DNA of 64,000 nt from Candidatus Krumholzibacteriota bacterium (lineage in GTDB: Bacteria > Krumholzibacteriota > Krumholzibacteriia > LZORAL124-64-63), in contig JAKLEB010000002.1 of the NCBI GenBank assembly GCA_022711765.1, positions 62,001-126,000 on the forward strand, in the 5' to 3' direction. Of the stretch, positions 8,809-15,387 are shown one piece after another; within the stretch, counting starts at the first letter, position 1, and the number at the start of each line of letters is the position of its first letter. The notes beneath the pieces are model-generated. The model worked only from the letters and a program-made list of their open reading frames with translations. It was not told the DNA's origin and ran no database searches. Position numbers and translations under genes: made by a program.

Positions 8809-9585
8809 CTAGCCGGCCAGGATCTGGTCTCGCACCAGCTTCGCCAGCGTGAGCCCGACCGACGCGATCAGGAACCACCGCACGAATCCCGGCGATCGCC
8901 GCACGACCTGCCGCGCGCCGAGGACCGACCCGATGATCTGGCCGGCGCCCATCGCCAGCCCGACGCTCAGGACGACCTGGCCTCCGCAGGTGAACACCAC
9001 GAGCGCGGTGGCGTTGCTCGTGAGGTTCATGACCTTGGTGGCCGCCGTCGCCCGGCGCAGGTCGAGGCCGGCCAGCGTCACCAGCGCCAGCGCCCAGAAT
9101 GCCCCGGTGCCCGGACCGAAGAAGCCGTCGTGGAAGCCGAGCACGAGGCCGCCGGCGACCTGCAGCGCCCGCCGGTCGACCCGCGCCCGCGCGGGCCTGG
9201 CGCCGAGATCCGGCGACGCCAGCGTGTAGCCGAGGATCGCGACCAGCATCAGGGGGATGGCCCAGGTGAGGAACGTGGGGCTCAGGCGCTGGATCATGGC
9301 GGTGCCGGCCACCGCTCCGGTCGAGGTACAGGCGACGGAAAGCCACCAGTCCCGCACGCGCACGAGCCCGCTGCCGCGGTACTGGCGCAACGCGGTGCCC
9401 ACGCCGAGGACCGATTGCAGCTTGTTGGTGCCGAGGGCGAGGTGCGGCGGCAAGCCGACCGCCAGGAGGGCGGGGACCGTGATCAGGCCGCCGCCGCCCG
9501 CGATGGCGTCAACGAACCCGGCGAGAAGCCCGGCGATCAGCACGATGAGGTGCCCGACGAGGGAGATGTCGGCGGTCCACTGCAT
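8809..9585 (-). CDS. TauE/SafE (TSUP) family membrane transporter
   Basis: An inner-membrane protein of 258 residues with about eight membrane segments. The family's two related halves are visible: AGFVDAIAGGGGLITVPALL with GTNKLQ in the first, and GFHDGFFGPGTGAFW with ATKVMNLTSN in the second. Such proteins export or import sulfite, sulfonates and other sulfur-containing anions. No sulfur gene next to it narrows the substrate. I took ATG 9585 as the start, since the first transmembrane helix follows directly. An in-frame codon 36 nt upstream is less likely. Confidence 0.88.
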   Translation of the reverse strand: MQWTADISLVGHLIVLIAGLLAGFVDAIAGGGGLITVPALLAVGLPPHLALGTNKLQSVLGVGTALRQYRGSGLVRVRDWWLSVACTSTGAVAGTAMIQRLSPTFLTWAIPLMLVAILGYTLASPDLGARPARARVDRRALQVAGGLVLGFHDGFFGPGTGAFWALALVTLAGLDLRRATAATKVMNLTSNATALVVFTCGGQVVLSVGLAMGAGQIIGSVLGARQVVRRSPGFVRWFLIASVGLTLAKLVRDQILAG

Positions 9586-9672
9586 GGCCGACACCCTAGC
9601 CGAGGCGGCCGTGGGCTCCAAGCGGGAACCCCGGCCGGCGCCGGGTGTTACGGTCCGTCGCCGGCGGCGCCG

Positions 9673-9701
9673 TTGCGCCGGCCGCGCCCAGCGGGTACAA
9701 T
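9673..9701 (+). promoter_or_regulatory. sigma-70-type promoter for the 9735 gene
   Basis: TTGCGC (9673-9678), a 17-nt spacer and TACAAT (9696-9701) stand 33 bases before ATG 9735. The -10 matches consensus at five of six positions despite the GC-rich surroundings. Confidence 0.5.
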
Positions 9702-9734
9702 CGATGCTCCAACTTCGAGTCCGGGAGGACCGTC

Positions 9735-10352
9735 ATGAACCGTCTGCACGCCGCCGTATTGGGCGCGCTTTGCCTCGTACCCGCCGTCGCCGTCGCCGAC
9801 CAGCCCGGTTGGGCGTTCGAGGGCGGCCTGCCCATCATCTTCGAGGTCCACAACCCGGTGGCGGCCGCTCTCTACACGGTCGAGGGGACCGTGCTCACCG
9901 ATGAGCAGATCCGCGCCGCCATGGACATCGATCGCGGCGACCCGCTGGTCTTGATCCGCGATGGGGCTGTCGTCGGCGCCGGTACGATCGGCGACATCGT
10001 GGCCCAGAGGCGGTCCGACGCCGATCACGAGCGCGCGCTCTTCCTGCGCCCCGCCGGCCTGCCGGAGGGCGTCGAGGCGCCGGCGTTTCCGCGGGGGCCG
10101 GCCGCTCTCGCCGACGACGGCTACGATCTCTACGTCCTGACCGACCAGGTGGTCGAGGTGCTGGCGCCCGATCCGTTGTTCACGGACATCTCGTGGGGCG
10201 TCCACGACTACTGCGTGCGCGTCGGACGTCTGCGCTTCGCCATCATCCGCGAGCGTGCCCCGGGCGCCGAGGGCTTCCGCGGCTGGCACGTCGAGAAGCT
10301 CGAGGACACGGGTCCCCTGAAGGTGCACGCGGACTACACCTGGCGTCCCTGA
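9735..10352 (+). CDS. exported protein of unknown function
   Basis: A 205-residue protein with a clear signal peptide (MNRLHAAVLGALCLVPAVAVA, cleavage before DQ) and no later membrane helix, so probably periplasmic or released. The mature part begins with an aromatic, beta-rich stretch, contains LFLRPAGLPEGVEAPAFP and ends HADYTWRP. I do not recognise a family. GGGAGG lies 8 nt before ATG 9735 and the promoter-like boxes just upstream support this start. It is convergent, 9 bases away, with the 13-heme cytochrome gene. Confidence 0.7.
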   Translation: MNRLHAAVLGALCLVPAVAVADQPGWAFEGGLPIIFEVHNPVAAALYTVEGTVLTDEQIRAAMDIDRGDPLVLIRDGAVVGAGTIGDIVAQRRSDADHERALFLRPAGLPEGVEAPAFPRGPAALADDGYDLYVLTDQVVEVLAPDPLFTDISWGVHDYCVRVGRLRFAIIRERAPGAEGFRGWHVEKLEDTGPLKVHADYTWRP

Positions 10353-10361
10353 GCGCGCGAC

Positions 10362-11555
10362 CTAGCGGCGGGACACGCGCGAGCCCGGCAAGCGCTGCGG
10401 CAACATCGGCTCGTCATGGCACGCCTCGCACGACGGCGTCGCCTGGAACGCCCGGTCGAGATGGCAGTTCTCGCAGTCGATCTCGCGGTGCGCCTCGTTC
10501 AAGACGAGCCCGGTGACCCGGTGGTCGAAGCTGCCCAGCTTCCAGTGGATGTGGCAGTCGGCGCATTCGCCGGTCGGCGTACGGAAGCTCGGGGTCTGAC
10601 CGTGGCAGGTCGTGCACGCGACCTTGGTGTGGAACGGCTCGAGGTTCCAGCCGGCGCTCGCGCGGTGGTCGAAGCGCGGCCTGGGCTCCTGCGAATGGCA
10701 GAAGGCGCACTTGCGCTCGCCGTGGCAGGCGAAGCAGGTCACGACGTGGTCGACCTGGCGGCGCTCGACGGCGCCGACCGCGTGGCAGCTCTTGCAGCTG
10801 TCGCCGCGGTGGCAATCGACGCACTGCTGGCCGAATAGGTCGACGTGGTCCGTGTGGTGGAACGAGACCACGGGCCCCTGCGCGTAGGTGGTCTGGTACG
10901 TGTAGGTCTCGGTGGCGGCGATGCGCGGGTGGGGGATGCCCACGATATCCGTCGCGTCGGGAGCCGCCGCGGCGGCTCCCTCGCCGGCCTGTTCGTGACA
11001 GAAACCGCAGGCGTTCTCGTGCGACCAGTCGAGGTGGCAGTTGATGCATTGCCGGTGATAGGCGCCCTTGAGGGCCGGCATGCTCAGGTCGGCCGTCTGC
11101 GGGTTCGCGCCGTGACAGCTCCGGCAGGGTGGGATCTCGCCCGATACCTCGGAATAGTGATGGCAGTTCACGCACCCGCCGCTCATCGCGGCCATGCCGG
11201 CGTGGACCTGGTGGGCGAAGATCACGGGCCCGTAGAGATTCGCCAGCTGGTCGATGACCACGATGTCCGGACCCTCGTCCGCCTCGTGCGTGCCGAAGAA
11301 GTGCGACCCGTGGCGCGGGCAGGCAATGAGGCAGGGATCGTCCCGGGTCGGCTCGACGCAGGTATGGCATTCCGCGCAGCCGGCCGCGCCGAGACGCTCG
11401 CCCGCGTGAGGCGCGCCGGTCGCATGACCGGGATCGACGACCTGGCCGCGGTCGGCCGCGACCAGCGGCCAGGCCCAGAGGACGAAGAGCGGGAGCGCAA
11501 GCGGGAGCACAGCCGTCGGCTGGAGAGCCAGGCGCCGGCGCGAGCGGTCACGCAT
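10362..11555 (-). CDS. periplasmic 13-haem c-type cytochrome (cytochrome c3/NrfB-like arrangement)
   Basis: A 397-residue exported protein with a signal peptide (LPLALPLFVLWAWPLVAA) and thirteen CXXCH haem-binding motifs: CAECH, CVNCH, CRSCH, CINCH, CGFCH, CVDCH, CKSCH, CFACH, CAFCH, CTTCH, CADCH, CENCH and CEACH. Many further histidines can be distal ligands, as in bis-His cytochrome c3-type proteins. A CLIACPRH stretch near residue 73 has an extra residue between the cysteines and is not a standard site. Its start overlaps the end of the HybB-like gene by 8 bases, so the two are translationally coupled. It is the last gene of the marR operon and is the likely periplasmic electron acceptor or donor of the complex. 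Haem loading would need the CcsBA encoded at 18939. Confidence 0.88.
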   Translation of the reverse strand: MRDRSRRRLALQPTAVLPLALPLFVLWAWPLVAADRGQVVDPGHATGAPHAGERLGAAGCAECHTCVEPTRDDPCLIACPRHGSHFFGTHEADEGPDIVVIDQLANLYGPVIFAHQVHAGMAAMSGGCVNCHHYSEVSGEIPPCRSCHGANPQTADLSMPALKGAYHRQCINCHLDWSHENACGFCHEQAGEGAAAAAPDATDIVGIPHPRIAATETYTYQTTYAQGPVVSFHHTDHVDLFGQQCVDCHRGDSCKSCHAVGAVERRQVDHVVTCFACHGERKCAFCHSQEPRPRFDHRASAGWNLEPFHTKVACTTCHGQTPSFRTPTGECADCHIHWKLGSFDHRVTGLVLNEAHREIDCENCHLDRAFQATPSCEACHDEPMLPQRLPGSRVSRR

Positions 11556-12750
11556 GGCGTGCGCCTCCTTGTTCGGGCACGACCGGGAAGACGAAGACGA
11601 ACAGCCGGTAGACGATCACCAGGAGCGAGACCATGCCCAGGGTGATCAGGACCTCGGGCCAGGCGGGCACGTAGGGGCGGTCCGCGAAGGGCGGCTGGTA
11701 GCCGATGACGAAGACGTTGAGGCGATTCAGGACGACGCCGCCCACGACCAGCGCGCTCGCGCCGAAGAGCCATCCGGCGCGCCGCCGCAGGCGGTGGCTC
11801 ATCAGGATGACGGCGGGCGCGACGACCCCGGCGACGACCTCCACGAGCCAGGTCACCGACTGCAGGGTGAGATCGTCGAGGTAGCGGTACGTGCTGCGGT
11901 TGACCATGTCGATCAGCTTGGCTGCGAGGTAGATCGTGAGCAGGAAGGGGATCATCCGCCCGAGCGCGGACATCACCTTCAGGTCGAAGGGATGCCTGAG
12001 CGAGCGCGCCGCCAGGTACCCCTCGAAGATCACCATCGCCAGCCCGACCGCGAATGCCGACAGCAGGAACTGCAGCGGCAGGACCGTCGTGTGCCACAGC
12101 GGGTGCAGCTTGGTCGGTGCGATGACCATGAGAGTGCCCAGCGACGACTGATGGGCGCAGCTGAGCACGACGCCCGCGATGATGAAGAAGGTCATGACGC
12201 GACCGAGGGTGGCGTCGAGCCCGCGCAGGAGCGCCTCGGCCGGCCGGTTCAGGCCCGCCAGGCGACGCGGGAAACTCACCCGGCCCTTGAAGCGCTCGAC
12301 GGCGATCGGCAGGAACTCGATGTAGAGGACGGTCAGGTAGATCATGACGCACATGCCGACCTCGAACAGGGCCGAGTTTCCCTGCCACATCGACGGCAGC
12401 GCGATGTGCCACATGACGTAGTAGCGGCCCAGGTCGACCACGACGCCCAGGGCCACGAACGTGTAGCCGAGCATCGCGGTCATCAGGGCCGGGCGCACCA
12501 CCGAGTGGAATTTCTCCCAGTGCAGGACGTGCGCGAGAAAGGCGGTCGTGAAGCCCCCGGCCGCGAGCGCGACGCCTGTCGCGACGTCGATCGCGATCCA
12601 GATGCCCCACGGGTACTGGTCGTCGAGGTTCGACACGGCGCCGATGCCGAGCGTGAAGCGGACGACGAGCGCGGCAAGCCCGGCCGCGGCGATCGCCGCC
12701 AGCACGCGCACCCCGGGCGTGAAGAACGGAACGGCGAGGGTCCTATTCAT
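11548..12750 (-). CDS. HybB/NrfD-like integral membrane quinone-interacting subunit
   Basis: A 400-residue inner-membrane protein with about ten transmembrane helices. It resembles HybB, the NrfD/PsrC-type cytochrome-b-like subunit, in sequence style: QYPWGIWIAIDVATGV near residue 45, HWEKFHSVVRPALMTAMLGY near 80 and AHQSSLGTLMVIAP near 205. Proteins of this type bind menaquinone or ubiquinone and pass electrons to or from a periplasmic Fe-S protein. It overlaps the Fe-S gene upstream by 8 bases and the 13-haem cytochrome gene downstream by 8 bases. No hydrogenase or other catalytic subunit is encoded with it, so the complex probably links the quinone pool directly to the cytochrome. Confidence 0.87.
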   Translation of the reverse strand: MNRTLAVPFFTPGVRVLAAIAAAGLAALVVRFTLGIGAVSNLDDQYPWGIWIAIDVATGVALAAGGFTTAFLAHVLHWEKFHSVVRPALMTAMLGYTFVALGVVVDLGRYYVMWHIALPSMWQGNSALFEVGMCVMIYLTVLYIEFLPIAVERFKGRVSFPRRLAGLNRPAEALLRGLDATLGRVMTFFIIAGVVLSCAHQSSLGTLMVIAPTKLHPLWHTTVLPLQFLLSAFAVGLAMVIFEGYLAARSLRHPFDLKVMSALGRMIPFLLTIYLAAKLIDMVNRSTYRYLDDLTLQSVTWLVEVVAGVVAPAVILMSHRLRRRAGWLFGASALVVGGVVLNRLNVFVIGYQPPFADRPYVPAWPEVLITLGMVSLLVIVYRLFVFVFPVVPEQGGARHA

Positions 12751-13657
12751 GGCCCTGCTCCTTCCGGTCGTCGGGATGGCGTCCGGCGGACTTCATGATC
12801 ACGCTCAGCAGACCGAAGAGCATGATGGGGCCCGTGAAGCCCTTGAAGATCCCGTGCTGCAGGGTCTCGGTGACGGTCGCCGGGCTCTCCGGCGCCAGCG
12901 CCGGCAGATCGAGGTCCGGGAAGCTGCGGTCGGCGAGGTAGAGCCACGACGTGCCGCCGGCCTCGCGCTCTCCGTAGATATGGTCGACGTAGCGGCCCGG
13001 GGCGTTGGCGATGCGCCGCCGGGCCAGGTCGAGGAGCTGGTCGCGTCGGCCGTAGACCATCGCCTCCTGCGGGCAGATCTCCACGCAGGCGGGCAGGGCG
13101 CCGCTGCCGAGCGTGGTCTCGGCGCAGAGCGAGCATTTCCGGATCACCGGAGTGGTCGCGTTCATGTACTCGTACGACGGGATCTGGAACGGGCACGCCA
13201 CCATGCAGTAGCGGCAGCCGATGCAGCGCCCGGGGTCGTAGGTGACCGGCCCCTGCGGGCTCTTCTCCAGCGCCTTGACGATGCACCCGGACACGCAGGC
13301 GGGGTGCTCGCAATGGAGGCAGTTGACCTTGGCGAAGAAGGGCGGCTGGTCGTCCCCGCGCGCCGGGTACCGGTTGATGACCGTGAAGTTGATCGAATCC
13401 GGCCGGCGCCGGTCCGCGAACACCGCGGTGTCGTCGTAAGAGCGCAACTCGCCATGCGGAAGGTGATTGCGCTGGGCGCACGCCCACTCGCAGCGGCGGC
13501 AGCCGATGCAGAGCGTGAAGTCGCAGAGGACTCCGACCCGATCGGGATCGAGGTGGGGCCCCGTGGCGGCGCGGGCGGACTCGACGCCCGCGAGGGCGGC
13601 GACCGCGCCGCCGGCAGCGGCGCCGGTCAGCTTGAGGAAGTCACGTCGACTGCGCAT
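12743..13657 (-). CDS. Tat-exported HybA-like ferredoxin with four [4Fe-4S] sites and C-terminal anchor
   Basis: A 304-residue protein starting with a twin-arginine signal (RRDFLK followed by a hydrophobic core). Sixteen cysteines are grouped as in four-cluster polyferredoxins: CIGCRRCEWAC, CLHCEHPACVSGC, CIGCRYCMVAC and a CSLC...CVEIC set. Near the C-terminus the stretch GFTGPIMLFGLLSVIMK is a membrane anchor, as in HybA. It would carry electrons between the HybB-like quinone subunit and the 13-haem cytochrome on the periplasmic side. GGAGG lies 9 nt before the ATG. It is the second gene of the operon, 34 bases after marR, and its 3' end overlaps the HybB-like gene. Confidence 0.88.
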   Translation of the reverse strand: MRSRRDFLKLTGAAAGGAVAALAGVESARAATGPHLDPDRVGVLCDFTLCIGCRRCEWACAQRNHLPHGELRSYDDTAVFADRRRPDSINFTVINRYPARGDDQPPFFAKVNCLHCEHPACVSGCIVKALEKSPQGPVTYDPGRCIGCRYCMVACPFQIPSYEYMNATTPVIRKCSLCAETTLGSGALPACVEICPQEAMVYGRRDQLLDLARRRIANAPGRYVDHIYGEREAGGTSWLYLADRSFPDLDLPALAPESPATVTETLQHGIFKGFTGPIMLFGLLSVIMKSAGRHPDDRKEQGHE

Positions 13658-13691
13658 GGTCGCCTACCTCCACGGTGGGCCGTGTCCACGG

Positions 13692-14252
13692 TCACGTCCC
13701 GGGATCGGACAGCTGCGATTCATTGCGGGCGCCGGCGCCGAGCCGACGGCTCAGCACACATTCGTCGCCGCACTCGCCGGCGCATTGGAAGCACACGAGG
13801 TCGACGTCCTGGTCGTCGGCGAGCGTGTGCTGGATGACGCGCCGGAGCAGGTCGAGCAAGGTCTCCTTCTCCTCGATGGTGAAGTTCTCGAGGAGCCGGG
13901 ACTGCTTCTCGGCCATGATCCTGTCGTAACCGGCGACGATCGCGCGGCCGGCCGGCAGCAGCGCGATCGCGAATCGGCGGCGATCGCCCGGCGTGGCGAG
14001 CCGATCGACGAACCCGAGGCGGACGAGCCGGTCGACGTTCTTGCTGGCGGCCGCGTTGCTGACGCCGAGGATCCGGGCGATGCGCCCGATGGTGACTTCG
14101 CGCCGGGCGGTGAGGATCCTGAGGATGGTGAACTGGTTGCGGCTCAGCGTACCGCCGCAGGCCTCGTCGAGGGTGCTGCGCTGGCAGATGTCGGCGACGA
14201 CCTGGGCCAGGATCCCGATGTTCTGGCTGACGTGCCGGTCGAGTCGCGCCAT
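13692..14252 (-). CDS. MarR-family regulator with C-terminal four-cysteine cluster
   Basis: A 186-residue winged-helix regulator. TLSRNQFTILRIL leads into the recognition-helix region IARILGVSNAAASKNVDRL and the wing LATPGDRRRFAIALLPAG (about residues 36-105), all typical of MarR. The C-terminal helix pair carries an unusual cluster, CFQCAGECGDEC (C154, C157, C161, C165), that could bind a metal or Fe-S cluster or respond to redox state; that is inference. It heads the Fe-S/HybB/13-haem cytochrome operon and so probably controls it and itself. ATG 14252 is preceded by GAGG at 6 nt; a TTG two codons upstream is the alternative. Ribosome site and operator overlap. Confidence 0.87.
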   Translation of the reverse strand: MARLDRHVSQNIGILAQVVADICQRSTLDEACGGTLSRNQFTILRILTARREVTIGRIARILGVSNAAASKNVDRLVRLGFVDRLATPGDRRRFAIALLPAGRAIVAGYDRIMAEKQSRLLENFTIEEKETLLDLLRRVIQHTLADDQDVDLVCFQCAGECGDECVLSRRLGAGARNESQLSDPGT

Positions 14253-14256
14253 CTTC

Positions 14257-14281
14257 AACCTCGTTGATCGTCAACGAGGTT
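14257..14281. promoter_or_regulatory. operator dyad for the MarR regulator
   Basis: AACCTCGTTGA-TCG-TCAACGAGGTT is a perfect inverted repeat with 11-base arms, the length and form usual for MarR boxes. It begins 4 bases upstream of the marR start codon, contains its GAGG ribosome-binding site, and abuts the -10 box. A bound dimer would block both transcription and translation initiation. Confidence 0.75.
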
Positions 14282-14310
14282 AAATATTGTCCTGAGAATC
14301 GGTTGGTCAA
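14281..14310 (-). promoter_or_regulatory. promoter of the marR-cytochrome operon
   Basis: On the minus strand TTGACC (14310-14305), an 18-nt spacer and TATTTA (14286-14281) place the transcription start inside the operator dyad 14257-14281. The surrounding 60 bases are the most AT-rich stretch of this region and also contain a looser repeat, CAATTCG/CGAATTG (14315-14338). Confidence 0.5.
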
Positions 14311-14325
14311 GAACCAATTCGAGAA

Positions 14326-15174
14326 TTATTCCGAATTGAAAACGGATCTCCGGCGAATTCCCAGGACATTCGGGATCGGCCAGGTCAAAGCGTTGTCGTC
14401 GTTATCGATCGACGATTCGCTGGGTGGTCCGGGCGAGACCTGGTCCAGGTGCGCGGAGTCGATCCACAGTTGAGCTTGCGGACCGCCCTCGAGGTGCTGG
14501 GCCGCCACGAGGTCGAGGGGCAGCCGCAGGAGCATCTCGTTGAAGGCGTGCATGTCCAGCGGCTGGCGGCAGAGGATCCAGAGCATCCGTCCCCGGGAGT
14601 CCTCGGCGAGGCACGCTTCCGACCAGCGCCGGTGGGAGGGCGACCAGCGATTCCGGCCGGGCTTGCCGATCAGGCGCAGGTTCTGGACAACGATGTCGTA
14701 GCGGTCGGCGAAGCGGTCCGGCGGCACCGAGTCCAGGTCGACGAGGGTGAATGCGGGCAGGCCGGCCTCGCGAGGCTCGAAGCACGCGACCTGCCGGTAG
14801 TCGCGCTGGACCCACCGGCCGTTGTTGACGTGCGAGCCGGTGCGGAAGTAGCCGGTGTGGGTGATCCCGTCGGTGGCGTACATGCCGGCATTGACGACCG
14901 CGGCGAGCCCAAACTCGCGGCCCCAGGCCCGCGCCGTGCGCGCCGCGCCGCCGGTCGCCGAGGCCGCGAGGGCCACCGTCTCCCACTGGTCCGGGTCGAT
15001 CCGCATGACGCGGACCGTGGCGCGGTCGACGGTGAAGGACGCGAGCTCGAGTCCGGGAGCCAGCCGGCGCCAGGGATCGAGCTGGCTGTCGGATGCCAGC
15101 GACAGACCCACGAGCGCCGGTATGAGCAGCGCTCCCCAGCGTCGCGGTCGCGGGCGGTTCCTGACGCGAGTCAT
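14326..15174 (-). CDS. exported phosphodiester glycosidase (NAGPA/DUF2233-like)
   Basis: A 282-residue protein with a basic N-terminus and one hydrophobic segment (GALLIPALVGLSLAS) that serves as a signal or anchor. The body matches the phosphodiester glycosidase fold shared with the mammalian uncovering enzyme NAGPA: LAAVVNAGMYATDG with GYFRTG near residue 95, and QHLEGGPQAQLWID near residue 240. The family removes sugars, often GlcNAc, from phosphodiester links, for example in teichoic acids or exopolysaccharides; the target here is unknown. AGAGG lies 6 nt before ATG 15174, which I prefer to an in-frame start 45 nt upstream. It lies just upstream of marR on the same strand but marR has its own promoter. 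Confidence 0.8.
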   Translation of the reverse strand: MTRVRNRPRPRRWGALLIPALVGLSLASDSQLDPWRRLAPGLELASFTVDRATVRVMRIDPDQWETVALAASATGGAARTARAWGREFGLAAVVNAGMYATDGITHTGYFRTGSHVNNGRWVQRDYRQVACFEPREAGLPAFTLVDLDSVPPDRFADRYDIVVQNLRLIGKPGRNRWSPSHRRWSEACLAEDSRGRMLWILCRQPLDMHAFNEMLLRLPLDLVAAQHLEGGPQAQLWIDSAHLDQVSPGPPSESSIDNDDNALTWPIPNVLGIRRRSVFNSE

Positions 15175-15306
15175 CCGGGACCTCTCCTCGCCATCCCCGG
15201 CGCCGGTGAGGCACGCCATGCGGGTGCCGGGGAACTCCCAGCCGCAGGCTACACGAATCCCGGCGTCGAGCGCAACGCCGGCGGCGCCGCCGCGGACAGG
15301 TTCGAT

Positions 15307-15335
15307 TTGACCCGGCGAACCGCGATTCGTAGCGT
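15307..15335 (+). promoter_or_regulatory. sigma-70-type promoter for the 15388 gene
   Basis: TTGACC (15307-15312), a 17-nt spacer and TAGCGT (15330-15335) lie 52 bases before the start codon, in the divergent gap 15175-15387. A 10-base palindrome GTACCGGTAC follows at 15334. Confidence 0.4.
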
Positions 15336-15387
15336 ACCGGTACCGGGATGACTTGAGCCATTCAACAACAGGCGTTCCGGTCCAACG

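Noticed and set aside
10362..13657. A hydrogenase-2 (hyb) operon
   Set aside because: HybA- and HybB-like subunits are present but no large or small hydrogenase subunit or maturation protease. The multihaem cytochrome replaces them.
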